Source: Gymnogyps californianus (taxonomy: Eukaryota > Chordata > Aves > Accipitriformes > Cathartidae). Taken from it: a stretch of 64,000 nucleotides of DNA. This document shows positions 39,392 to 51,676 of this stretch, in pieces. The stretch covers positions 6,622,368-6,686,367 of the forward strand of contig NC_059481.1 in NCBI RefSeq assembly GCF_018139145.2, in the 5' to 3' direction. The position numbers and the translations under genes were made by a program. The stretch's first letter is position 1. Every line of letters begins with the position of its first letter. Under the pieces are notes generated by a model that was not told the DNA's origin, searched no databases, and saw nothing but the letters and a program-made list of their open reading frames with translations.

Positions 39392-40206
39392 TACAGTGTA
39401 ACACCTTCAATGTCCTGGAAAATGGGACAGAGTGCACCCGCAGGAAATTTGCAGCAATACCAAGGAGGGGGGGGCATGTGTGTGTGTGCTCCTCCAACAA
39501 GCTGGAGGAATCAACCAACACAAACTTAATAAAATTTTACTACGGCAAATGCAAAGCCCATGCATTAGTAGGACCTGGAATCCTGGTGAACAGCAAATTG
39601 AAGATGAGTCAGCAGTGTGCCCTCGTAGTGATGAAGGCTGTGTATTGTGCTGTATTAGGAAGAGGGAAATGTTTACTCCCTCTGTTCGGCACTCATGAGA
39701 TCGCATCTGGCATACTGTCTTCATTTTGGGAGGCCCTCAGTACAGGAGAGAGATTAACAAATGTCTCAGTGGGGGGCCATCAGGATGATTAGGGTGTGGA
39801 AGCACCTGATGTAAAGATAGGCTAGAAGAGCTGGGTTTGTTCAGTCTGTAGACGAGAAGGCTAAGAAGGAATTTAGTTGCAGTCTTCCACTAAGTAAAGC
39901 AGTACTACAGAGAAGATGGAGCCAGATTCTTCTCAGAGGTGCAGAAGGAAGAAACCATGGCTGTAAGTTGCAGCAAGAGAAATTCCAAAGGGACATAAGG
40001 AAAAAATTCCTCACTGTGGGGAATGGTTGAGTACTGGAGCAGGTTGCTCAGAGGACTGGAAACACTGTCCTTGGAGGTTTTCTGCATTCAGCTGGACAAA
40101 GCCCTGAACCACTTGATCCAACTTTTAGGTTCGCTCTCCTTTGAAGAGGGGATCAGACTAGGTAAGCTTCAAAAGTTATTTCAACTTAATTTTTTCTATG
40201 ATTATA
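39392..40206 (+). mobile_element. CR1 LINE, 5'-truncated and internally deleted
   Basis: CR1 is the main non-LTR retrotransposon of birds. Translation from about 39402 gives NTFNVLENGTECTRRKFA, which corresponds to the conserved stretch N-I-F-I-N-D-L-D-D-G-T-E-C-T-L-S-K-F-A-D-D before and at the reverse-transcriptase catalytic site. The two catalytic Asp are lost (FA is followed by AI). From about 39565, GPGILVNSKLKMSQQCAL matches the ORF2 tail G-V-L-V-D-x-K-L-x-M-S-Q-Q-C-A-L, so the segment between is deleted. The non-coding tail follows, with 'GGTTGCTCAGAGGACTGGAA' and 'GGGATCAGACTAGGT' like the usual GGTTGCCCAGAGAGG and GGTTGGACTAGATGA. The end is TTCTATGATTATA (40194-40206), the decayed form of the 8-bp terminal repeat that CR1 carries instead of poly-A. 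This copy is dead; the open frame of 139 codons at 39373-39792 is its remnant and not a host gene. Confidence 0.9.
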
Positions 40207-43200
40207 CAAATATAGGGAAGCTGAGTCTATCCCTGAGGGTGAGGTGACAAAGAGACCTGGTGGGTTTCTGCAGGTTCTACTCCCTAGGCAGGTTATGGAA
40301 ATAAGATTACTAGCTTGCGTTTTGTTGTTTATACGATCAGTATAGATTATTTCTAATATGTGAGGGTGGTAACACAGGCACCAATTTACAGGCCCAGTGA
40401 CACAAGCAGGGGTTATTTCTTTACCTTTTCTCTTCTGTCCACATGTCTCATGATCTGCTTAATTTCACTTTAAACCTGCATTTTCTTGCAAGAGAGAGAG
40501 AGGGGGGACAGACAGTTGCTAAGTAACAAAGACTCTTGGAATGGATAAACAGACAATGCTGAAGTAAAAGTACCACGAAGTAGCCTACAGTCTTCCCCTG
40601 AGTTTTTTAAGTGTGGAATTGACTAAATGGAACTTCTTTTCTATAGATGTCACCTGCCGGTTACATGGTGTCTGAGTTCTGTTGTGTAAACTGTTACATT
40701 TTTAATCCAAATATGCTTTTGCCTAGGTTACTACAGCATTGCTTTGAGGATATGTAGTTTACACAAAAAAGAAGTCAACTTTCTTCGCCCAGCAGACAGC
40801 AGTCCCCAGCGACCTACAGTGTGCTCATTCTCATGGTAGGTAACCAGCACTGAACAATATTCTGTTTATGCTTCATTTCAAGGACAGAAACTAAAGAATC
40901 AAGAACTGTTGAAGTATGTAATGGCTAAGACCTATAACCGAGATAAAACAATAATGTACTGCAGTGTATAACTGAAGCGTGAACTGTCAAAGGGAATTGA
41001 AGACATGGTTCTCCCACTATCAGTTTTGTTGTGCACAGGAAGTTTTAAATAGAGTTCTGTAAAAATGGTGTAAAATTCTCCAAATGCTCTTCATTATTTG
41101 AGTTGCAGCTATTCAGACCTAAGAAAGATGTCAAGATCTGTGTTGCAAAGTTATAAAGCTTTTTTTTTTTTGCAAATAAGAAGTGCACTTTGCCTGGAAA
41201 ATTATCATACTGCCAAGGAAAAAGGTCATGATTTCGTCAAGTGTTCAAGCTTCTTCAGAATTTGAAAATGGAAGACTTTTGGGTTTTTTTTCCCTTGTCT
41301 GTAGGGACATAGAGCTTTGGAATTTTTTGTTTGGCTGGTTTGATTTCTGTTCTTCCTTGTAACTCTGTAAACTCACCCATCATTTAGGTCTCATTCATGT
41401 TAATAGTAAGGCCAGAAATCATAGCCCTGAATATAATGTGCAAAAAGAGCTCTTTAATCTGCAGCTATTGTCATCAACTGTCCAAAGATAATTTTTGTTT
41501 GAAAAGAAAAGAAGGAAAAAGTGATTTGGAAGCTGGATGGCACTAGTTGTAGTGGAGCTTGTGATAAAACCAGTTATTCAATGTTTGTAATTTTTGATCC
41601 CCCAGTGTCTGTCTGATCTTCTGGACCTCAATACCTTTCTCTCTAGTTTGGTACTAAGTTCTCGTACCCCACTATGGAGCATTACCACTGCCTGTTCTGC
41701 ATTTATGTTGATAAATGCTGTATTTATTGTCATTAGATTCTCCCTTCCTTCCTTCCTCCATCCCTTCTTATCTTTGTTTTTAAGTGTTACAAATTTGAAA
41801 GTACTTGTAGCACAAATGGAGAAGCACTTAAAAGAACAAGAAGGAAAAATTTAAAACCTAGTTCTTTAGTTCTTGGTAAAGAGAGGGAAGAAAACTATAA
41901 AAAACTTACGGGAAGAAAGTGGTGGTTTTTTTGTAAAAGCAATAAACTTTATAATGGACTATGGTGTTGTAGTGGAGCGTTTTGTTTCTTTTAGCTAATA
42001 ATGAGACTTAGCAGTTGTTTCATAGCTTTCTATTCATTACATAAAAGTAATGTACTGCTGCTGTGATCTGCATGATTCATGACCAGTGCATCTGAATGTG
42101 TAGATGTAGGGGGTGGAGAACACTGGAAAATGTTCAGTGTGAGGAAATGAGAAAAGGCAAGTGCAATGCTGTTACTAGACCACTGAGAAGCCAGTATAAC
42201 CAAACAGTAGTAGTTCTTCAAATGTTAAACATTTTTGTTTTTACAGTTTGAAGTATGCAACACTCCAGAATGAGGAGCATTTGTACTTACAGCTTTAGTT
42301 TCATGTTATTCTTTCACAAGTGAAGCTACTGCTGCAAAATTGTCTGATTTGGAAAGCAAAGCACTTCATCAGTAGTCAGGAAACTTGTTGCTCCTTTCCT
42401 TTACCTTGATTATAATATGTTATCCAGTTTCATTCTGCTCGAGCTCATTTCAGATAGACCCTCAGTCATCTGCTTTAGAGGTTATTGTGCACAACTGTGA
42501 GATGTTAGTCTGATTTCCTGCAGCTTTTTATATGTACTACAATGAGAGAAAAACAGTTTGGAAGAGGCTGGGGTTTTGAAAGTTAAAACAACATTAAATA
42601 ACTGAACTGGCTCTCTGAAGCTAGCCAGCTTGCAGAGTGTACATAAATGGATTAACAGGATTAAATCATCTTGAAGATTAATTTTGACATTTCCATTTGT
42701 TTTCAGTTTGGGAGAGTAGCAGGTTCTGCCTGCCAGTAATAGAGTAACAGGTGGGTTTCTGAAGAGTTGAAAGACTTCAAAATGATAATGGTTTGCAGCA
42801 CCATAGTGATTTCAGACCATCCTGGCTTATGCTCATGTCCTTGTGCAGGAACATTCCTCTTGAAGTGGAAGATGAATTTGCTTGTGGGGACACTTGTCTA
42901 GATGTTTTGGTAGCAAGCACAACATAACTAATTATGACTATCTTGGAATAAGCCTTCTTGGAAAAGCATTTGTGCAGCACTGAGCACAATACCAGCAGCT
43001 CCTGTTCTTAGCCTTATTAGTGAATACCCTTAATGGAATGTAGGGGGTTTTTTTAGTTAAACACATGACTGTTTAAATTTTCTTATTGTATGAGAAATGT
43101 CAAAGGACACTGACTTACTTTTTTTATAGAAATATTCTTTTAAGACATCCCATTAAAAAAACCAAAAGTGCTTTTAGTTTTTGTTTTATAATCCATTGTC

Positions 43201-45529
43201 TGTGAAACAAACTCACGTTTAGTTTAATACTCATATTAAATGCAAAGAGAAGGAAGGTCTAATTCTACATGCCTTCTAAGTCTTTATACAGGTATAAGCC
43301 TATCTTACCCCAGTCTGTCCATGTAAATAAAGTTCATCGGATTATGCACTGCTGCTTTGCATGTTTAGTTTGACTACTGAAGTGAGTGGAAACATTTCAG
43401 CTGATGTGGTGGACTATAGATCAAAGCTTTAAATCTATCACTTTTTTTTAAACTGACATCAGACATCTCTGATGTGATGTCATAGAATAGCTCTGACCAC
43501 AAACAGTAAGAGCAATTTAGTCCATTTTAGATTTTCTATAGGCTGAAACAACTACAGCTGTCTTAAACCAAACTATTTGCTTTTTTAAAAACACATTGTG
43601 ATAGGGCCTTTGAGCCATGGATCTCTTCATGACTGCAGATGTTAAATTTCCATGGTGTGGTATCTATAGGATATACAAAGTAATGTTACTTTTGTGTACT
43701 TGGAAATGGATGCATCCTACTCTTCCCAGGGAGCAGGCTGTCAAGGACCTTGAAGGGGATCTTGCAAATGGAGTGTGCCTGCACTCCACTTGCTCTTTTA
43801 TGGGGATGTATGGTCTTGGGTCTAAGTTTGACCAATTTGATTTTATTGCAAAACATGGAGGGTGATGGACAGATGTGTCCTTTCATGTCATGGATTGTTC
43901 AGTTTCAGAACCAGTTCAAGGGTCTTTCACTTCTATACTGTGCCAGATACTCATTCGTTGTCAACTGCATCCTGTTGCAAGAGATTACTACCCTTTCCTC
44001 CCCCAGTGCTGATTTAAACCAGGTGGTTACACAGATCTGATTTAGACCACACAAACCATTGAATCGGCTCAACTGATGAAGTAGAAAACTCTGAAGTGAG
44101 ACAGGAACTTTCAGTAACAATGTTTGTTTAAAAGGTTTTCTAATGTGAGACTGCACCCCTAAAACCACAAGCTCTTTTGGAAAATCAATTAAACTTGTGC
44201 TTCTAAATCACGGAGCTGTTGAAAGTGCCAGCATGGTGCATGTTTCTGTTCCTCTAGTATAGTGGAAACAGCCCATGAGGTGTTATACGAACACAGTGGG
44301 GACAAGAATCAGCAGAACTTAGTTGCCTGATTTTTCGACTGGGGTTAGTATTCAGCAGCTTCTGTTGCATTGATTGCTGGAAGGCCTTCATCCGGCTCTT
44401 GGATGCGAACATCTCCTAGGTACTGATGACTTGTGGAAATCCAGTGTGGTCCTCAAAATATACCAAAAACAGTTACAGGGAGCTCAGACAAAAGTCTTAG
44501 AATCACAGATCCAAAAGGACCGAGTTAATGAATTCCTTACTCACATTCTACATTGTGTCTTGGAGAACAGATTCATATTCTGAATTTCTGCTTTCTGAAA
44601 AGTATGTCCCCATTTTTGTCCTTTACCAAAATACTGTTAGTCATCACTTCTGAGTAATGCAGCCCAACATCACTTCAGGGAATTGCGCTGTCATAACATG
44701 ATGCCTCCTTGTGAGGTGATGTCACAAATAGCGACAAGGATGCACCTCTGTTTCATTCATTGCATTCAGACACATGTTGTGGCTGAGGAAGAGGAACTGT
44801 GCAAAGAAGCCTTGAATATTTTTGTTGTTGTTGTTCCTTGACAGCATTCGTGTTGGATTTGTTTAAACTACAATATAAAACAAAAATGTTCAGCATATGC
44901 TATTAACTGAATGTCTTTCAGCTTTGTTCAAAGTTATCAAATGAGATGCTAGATCAGGAGGACATATTCTCAGCTCGTTAAATCTGTCAGTGTTGATAGA
45001 AGTGACTGCTGTAATAGCTACTACCATTTGAGAATATGTCCCAGAATGTAGCAATGACTTTTATAGATGAAAAAGGCAGGATTGGGCAAATCAAGTTCTG
45101 GTATAAATAGACGTAATTTGTTTTGTTTCAAAGATCACAACAGGGTAGGTTTTCACCCAGGTATTTTTATCTTCTGCAACTAACTCAATGATACTGTACA
45201 GAAGACCATGCAGTAATTGCAGTGTTTTGCTACTAACTGACCAGATATGATGGAGCGACCCTTTTGGAGAGCAGGCATACATGCAATTTATGAGGCGCTA
45301 CTTTGTAAATGGAGTTGTGATCAGACAAGCTACTTTAAGATTATTCTGTCCATGCTCTATCAGCTTACTGTCCTTGCCAGATTTTTATATTCCATTTGCC
45401 AGCTTTTACCTCAGCCTTGTTCACTTAAGCCAAGCCATGTCTTAAAACATCATACAACAGCTGCTGTCAAAAGTCTTGTCAAAAATGCTAGTTTTACCTT
45501 CCTTGGTTTTGCCTAGGTTTAATGAATGG
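40207..45529. other. non-coding stretch between CR1 and solo LTR
   Basis: No gene recognised. Simple sequence includes (GA)n at 40491-40501 and (TTG)n at about 44820-44837. The open frame pair at 43617-43886, one on each strand, carries no domain I know. The rest reads as unique non-coding DNA. Confidence 0.55.
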
Positions 45530-45655
45530 TGTTGTGGTTTAACCCCAGCTGGCAACTAAGCACCGTGCAGCTGCTCGCTCACTCCCCCCACCCAGTGGGA
45601 TGGGGGAGACAATCGGAAAAAAAAAAACAAAACTTGTGGGTTGAGATAAAGAGAG

Positions 45656-45661
45656 TTTAAT
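45656..45661 (-). terminator. ATTAAA polyadenylation signal of the solo LTR
   Basis: The complement reads ATTAAA in the R/U5 part of the LTR, downstream of the TATA box on the same strand. It is a common variant of the AATAAA signal and could end a passing minus-strand transcript. Confidence 0.5.
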
Positions 45662-45834
45662 AGGACAGAAAGGAAGGAGAAATAATGATAATAATAATAA
45701 TGTGACAGTAATAATACTAAAAGAATTAGACTATAGAAAACAAGTGATGCACAATGCAATTGCTCACCACTTGCCGACCGATGCCCAGTTAGTTCCCAAG
45801 CAGCGATCCGCCCCTCCTGGCCAGCTCCCCCCAG

Positions 45835-45842
45835 TTTATATA
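45835..45842 (-). promoter_or_regulatory. TATA box of the solo LTR
   Basis: The complement reads TATATAAA inside the LTR, set in a CCCAGTATATAAACTGG context. It marks the U3/R core promoter of the element and would direct transcription toward lower coordinates. Activity today is unknown. Confidence 0.7.
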
Positions 45843-46114
45843 CTGGGCATGACATCATATGGTATGGAATATCCCTTTGGCCCGTTCAGGTCAGCTGTCC
45901 TGGCTGTGTCCCCTCCCAACTTCTTGTGCCCCTCCAGCCTTCTTGCTGGCTGGGCATGAGAAGCTGCAAAATCCCTGACTTAGTATAAACACTACTCAGC
46001 AACAACTAAAAACTTCAGGGTGTTATCAACATTATTCTCATCCTAAATCCAAAACACAGCACTATACCAGCTACTAGGAAGAAAATTAACTCTATCCCAG
46101 CCGAAACCAGGACA

Positions 46115-47723
46115 GATGGTTAGAAAGGAAGACCTCTTCTGTGACCCTTTAGTGTTCATGTCCTCCTCTCTACATTCCATTAACCTGAGCCCACAAACTG
46201 TTTGCGCTAATATAATAGAAGTGATTCTCCTGCAAAGCATGGAGCTTTTACTTTCCCATTTCCCACACAACTTTAAGTATGTTGTAAGTTGTCAGCCACT
46301 TATCCTTGCCAGCCTGGGAAATTTTATTTTCTTGATTGTGGCTGTGCTGACCAGAACAACAAAATTGGTGCATGTCCGTCTATCAGCCTCTTCCACTTTT
46401 GTTTTGTTTTGCTTTAGGTTTTCAACACAATTTTCTGTGCCTCCTCTAACCAGCTGCAAGCAGGCACCCACTCCATCTTTATTGAGGGACAAAGGGGTGA
46501 ACCTAAAGAAAAAAAGTAAATAAGTAAATAAAAAGTATGACTGTATAACTAAATCCTGTAAATTAATGGTGTTTCTGACTTAGCTCACAGTTACAAATCA
46601 GCAGTCCCTGTGTATATTTCTGAAATGTATCTCTGGTTTCCCTGTGCTCTCATCTATCTTGTTTTCTAAACCAGGCTCTCTAACAGATTCCTGGCTAATG
46701 TCTGAGAAGGCAAGTCTTCTGGAGCCAACTCGGATACTTCCTAGTCAATAATAATTTTGTTGTTCTTTTAAAGCACCTTGTCTTTTCCTCATTTCTTGTT
46801 TATTCTCTCCTAACTGCCTCCTTTTGCTTTCACTCCGCATATTTAGGCAGAATAGTACAAATCAGGTGAATTAAGATATTAATAAGAATTCATGAAGATA
46901 ATACACACCACACCTTATTTGCCACAACCCATATTCCCTAATTAATTAGAATCTAACTTGTGATCTTAGGGGTTGTTTGCTTTTAAAACCTTGTCTCTCT
47001 CATCTCGAGACCTGCTGTAGGCACACTCGCCATCAGCAGTTATCCTTTAGAATTCCACCACGCCTCTAACCCATAGTCTGCTGAGGACCATCTGCTCTTT
47101 TCATGTGCCTTTTTACTGATACCGAAATAATTGCCATCTGACTGCCCTGTGCTTTGCACGAATAAAAACCTTTCGGGATGCTGCTTCTAAAGTAGATTTA
47201 CCTTCAATCACCATTTATTAAATCTCTGTCCATTAAAAACCATAGCTTGCAGAAGCTGTGTGCATTAAGCCTGATTATAGAGTCAGTAGAGAAGAGGGAG
47301 GGGGACAGCAGTTTGTATGAGTGTATTGCCTTGTTTTTCTACTTGTCTAGCTGGCTGGTAACACTTGTGACAGGGTGCATTTCAGAACAGGAGTCTCATT
47401 ATTTGGCTTTGATTTTGTTTTATGCATCTGTCTCTCTTTTTATTTAAGCTGTAACTTAATGATCGTTGGCTTCAGGAAAAAAACTGCTTAGACTACATGA
47501 CTAAAATCAGAGTTTTCTTTGGTGCTGGGGTACTAGGTCCCTTATGGAGGATAAGGGCCAGGGGATTAAGAAAGGAAGAGGAGGAAAGTTCACAGGTTCC
47601 TTACGGAGGATGAGTGGCTCCTTCAAACGCACTTCATTTAAGGGCTCAGCATCTGGATCACAAAAGGTAAATCTGCAATTACCCAAATAGTACAATCTGA
47701 GGGAAACAGCTGGAGACACTGTT

Positions 47724-47725
<2 letters not shown>
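46115..47725. other. non-coding stretch
   Basis: No gene recognised. A short A/T tetranucleotide repeat (TAAG/TAAA type) lies near 46513-46535. The open frame at 46116-46523 starts beside the LTR, has no domain and ends in this A-rich repeat. Confidence 0.55.
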
Positions 47726-47754
<29 letters not shown>

Positions 47755-47760
47755 CTTTTT
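47726..47760. repeat. C30 homopolymer followed by T5
   Basis: Thirty consecutive C (47726-47755) then five T. This is the longest homopolymer in the window. On the minus strand it is a G30 run. Runs of this length are error-prone to sequence, so the true length is uncertain. Confidence 0.95.
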
Positions 47761-50700
47761 TCTTTTTAAATAGCTGGTACCGTTATAAATGAGAACAATT
47801 TTCTTTCCCTCTGTGCTGTTTTAAGTCTCAAAGGTATCAGTTGTGTTCACTGCACTGGTTCTGGCAATGAATCTTATTCCTATTATGGGAGTTCTTTCAC
47901 AAGCACACTGTCTTAAGGGTCTTTGGGTTAAATATCACTGAACAGGGCTAGCCTGTAATTATTCCTATCCATAGTCAAAATCATATTTTGATGACTATTG
48001 ATACTTAGTGTTCATGCCAAATTTAGATGCAATCAATGAGAAGACTGATAGGATGTGTAAAGGATTTTGATGTGATTCACTGAACATCTGCGGCAGACAG
48101 ATTCTACGAGAAATACAGTTTGTGGTTAGATCGTGTGCTGTGCAGTGTATGAATGAAAAAGACAAGGGGGGAGAAAGAAGACATGAGGTGATTGCTTGAT
48201 AATGTATAAGCTCACTGTTGTCATAAGCTTCCATGTTGTAGATGCATATTAAGAATTTGTTTCTTAATTCAATTTTCAGCTGTGAAGGGAATTTAAATAT
48301 ATCTTTTGTCCATGGATTGATAGATTCATTTGGAACAAATATAGACTAACTTCAGCTTAAGATTACTTAGGTTCCAGCTCAACTGACCTTTTTTGAACTG
48401 ACTCCATTCAAATAATGAGCAATGGTTTTTGTCTTCTCTTCCAATCCCTCCAACAGTCTTACCTGTAGTTTCTGCTGATCGTCACAATGTTAGAGTCAGA
48501 TTCTAATTAAAGGGGTGAAAGGAAGTCTGAAGGAACATAACTGAGAGAAAAATGTCTGGCAGCATCTTGGAGGAAATTACTCATCGATACACAGGCAGCT
48601 ATGTATTAAAATGTTTCCTTCTTAAAAAAGATTGTTCTATATGATGTGAAATATTGGTCAAGGTCATCTGTGAAGGCAAGAAAGAATGCGTCTGGGTTTG
48701 GGGAACTTCTTCAGCAGAGATTGATGGTCATGGGCCATCACTAGGTGAATTGCAAGCACTATCTAGGGATAAATTCATTTACAGCAATGTTTTTTATGTA
48801 CTAACTGGGGACCCTGGCCCTTTTCTCTGCTAAAGAGATTGTCAAGTTGCATGTAATGCCTATATTACAGACCCTATTACAGATATTGAGTGCTAGGTGA
48901 AAAAAAAGAGTACTTCAGCTGTAATGTCCTTGTCACTGGGGCCAAGCCTAAACACTTAGAAGAAAAAGGAAAGGCTCTAAAGTGTTTGTGGTGGGTTCAG
49001 TTTTTTCTCCTCTGATAGATATAAAGCAAAGTGGCGTATTGAAATGTCAGCTAATACTTAGCAACAGTGTCACTTTGTGTAACTTTTCCCATTACCTGCA
49101 CAGTTGCTTCTTAGGTGCCTCATGGCTGTGTACAAATAGTGTGAAAAACCAGGCTGTCCTCCAAGACACTTCCGTTTCATGAACAACTGTATATTGCTTG
49201 CTTTGTCAACCAAATGACTTTAAAGATCAGCAGTAGTTTCATAGGCTTGGTAGTATTAACTTTATTTATTGAATAATACAGAGAAACAATGATAAAGGAA
49301 ATTAAAGAGAAGGATTTCCCCTTTAAAATGTTGTTTTATATATCTAGGCTCACTTAAACATGACAAATCAGAATAGTAAATCCATAATGTAGGCATAGTG
49401 CCCCAGGTGCAATCAGCTTTTTTTTTCTTTTTTTTTTTAATGTCCCCAAGCCTATCTTGATACTGCAAAGCATACAGAATTTTACTTCCTGAATGGAATA
49501 AAGTCAGAGTAAAATAGCCAGATAAAAATTGTTTAATCTTGTCGCACTAATCCCATAGGAAAGACTAGTCAAGTGAAGATAGAAGGAACACAGTACAGAT
49601 TTTGTTTTTCTTAACAAGGTTCAACTTCTGATTATAAAAAAAAGTCTTTTAAAAGCTGTAAATTCCCTTCATGGCTTGCTTGTTTTAGTCTTCCTAATTC
49701 TTTTGGTGTTTATTTGCTTTAATGTTCATTTTGGGAACAAAAACTTTACCTTTCATGAGAAAAATATTATTTCTAGAGTCGATTAAAAAAATAGATTTTT
49801 AGGCTTACGTAGTAGGCTGGGAGTGTTACTTCTGCTGAGAAATTACGTTGGTTGGCTCTGAGGTTAATAGCACCAGGCAAGTGGAAGTGATCATCTCTGG
49901 GAATCAGGACATCTCAAGGCAGGAAATCTGGGCACTGTTGTGCTCGAGAATGTTTTGTATTGAATGTAAACTTTTGCTAATGATACAGCTGAAAACAGGG
50001 ATTGAAACTAGACTTGAATGTGTGTTTCGTAGGGGTTTAGTGCTTTGGGATACATCTGGAAAATCTAGGCAGGAAATGGTTAAAGCCATGTGACGTAGCT
50101 ATAAGATTTATAATGAGAATTTCACGTACCACTCTAATCGTTTTTCCCTTTTACCACTCTCATGGACCTTTTTCTGAGGAACGTGTAACAGTGTGTGATC
50201 CTGGTCCATGATTTTCGCTCCTGATTTTTACTGCAGTAGTGCTGAAAAGCAAGAGTAATTAAAATGGCCAAGTATCTCTACTCAGCCCTCTACTCTGCTT
50301 AGCTTTCCCATGTATTCCCCTGATTTTGACAGCAGTACTCTAGAGGAAGACGACATTTTACTTCTTGAGCAGTTTTACAAAAACGCCTATTGCTACCTGC
50401 TCTGCAATTATTCTCTACCTCAACAGAGAATGTTGTAAAAGAAATGTGAAACCTGTGGTGTTTAAGAAAAGGAGTTTGCTTGTGTGTGTGCACACTTACA
50501 TCTGTGTTTTGGTTTTGTTTCTTGCAAACATCTCAGTTTATTAAAAAAGGAAACAGCTTATCTGGATGTACATCACTGGTCTGTCATTCCCACTAATGGG
50601 AATTACCTCAAATTACTTTTGTAGTACTAAACAATGCTTTCATCTCAGTTTACTATCTCCATTGACTTGATCTAAATGTCTTTAAGATGTACCTACTATG

Positions 50701-51664
50701 ACTCATTTTCTGTTCCTCTGAAGAGAAAACCATTTTATTGAAACAGCTTTTCTCTACGTGTTATTTCTGTTTGCCTGTAATTCTTCTATGCTTGTAAATT
50801 CTCTGCGATTATCTGTATAAGGATATACTCAGTACAAGCCTTCCAGATGCTCAGATTTAAGCTTTTATACAGACACTAATATATTTTTAATTTATTGCTC
50901 ACATCACTATCTTCTTCCTGGCTGTCAAATGTGCAAGAAATAACAGTGATGTCTAAAAAAAATAGAAATTTTAGAATATTAAAAAAATATTTTAAAGAAT
51001 ATTTTAACTAAATACATTAGACAACTTTGACAATCTCAACAGCACTACTATAGAAAGTATAATGGATCTTTTTAAAATTTTTTTTTTAAGGTAGTTCAGT
51101 ATTACCCAGTGATTAATTAGAAAAGCTTTCATCGATTACAAAGGTGGAAAGATTATTAGACCTTCAGACTAAGGCAAATAACTTGTCCTGTGTTTTGTAA
51201 ATGACCAGACAAACCAGAGAAAAGATGGGAAAGGATGAATACGTTCTCTTAGATCAGAGAGAAATTATATTTTAGGCAGAAAAAACAATTTTGTCTCCCC
51301 TTTAAGTCACCGTTTTGATCTGTCTTACCATTTGTTAATGAAGCTTGAAAATTAGTATAAAATCCCTTGAAGTTAGTTGCAGTTGTTAATCTTAAATTGT
51401 ATGCTTTGTGTGCCTGCTTATGGTAATATTAAACTTCAAACAGGAAAAAAAGGATTAACAGGATGAATTTACTTTCTGCTCCTAAACTATTTGTCAAGAA
51501 GCTGTGATTTCCTTCAAATTACCATATCTTTTGATGGTTTGTAAAAGGGTTTATTTGGAACAGTTGTCTGCAACTGGTTAATATTACAGTTATGATTAGA
51601 TAGATCACTTGGTAACAGTGAAATCATTTTCATACACATTCCTTTTGAGAGTTTCAAATATCTT

Positions 51665-51676
51665 CCCCCCCCCCCC
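51665..51676. repeat. C12 homopolymer
   Basis: Twelve consecutive C in AT-rich surroundings. It is another member of the window's set of plus-strand C runs. Confidence 0.9.

Larger units (their letters stand above)
45530..46114 (-). mobile_element. solo LTR of an avian endogenous retrovirus
   Basis: The 585-bp unit has the canonical TG…CA ends and is flanked by near-identical 5-bp direct repeats, AATGG (45525-45529) and GATGG (46115-46119), as expected for a retroviral target-site duplication with one later change. On the minus strand it begins TGTCCTGGTTTCGGCTGGGA, a sequence I recognise as a common bird LTR. It has a TATATAAA box (complement of 45835-45842) and, about 175 bases further on, an ATTAAA polyadenylation signal (complement of 45656-45661). 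No gag, pol or env sequence lies beside it, so the provirus was most likely lost by recombination between its two LTRs. The open frames inside are chance. An internal AAT repeat (about 45684-45700) and A11 run (45618-45628 region) are part of the element. Confidence 0.9.

Noticed and set aside
39373..39792. A 139-codon plus-strand open frame that looks protein-like
   Set aside because: It is the decayed ORF2 tail of the CR1 LINE and not a host gene.
43480..43510. 'CATAGAATAGCTCTGACC' as a CR1 end
   Set aside because: The match is too short and no further CR1 blocks follow.
45556..45959. Open frames of 85-100 codons on both strands
   Set aside because: They lie within the non-coding solo LTR.
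51165..51195. 'AAGGCAAATAACTTGTCCTG' as a reverse MIR core
   Set aside because: Only one short block matches and neighbouring blocks are missing.
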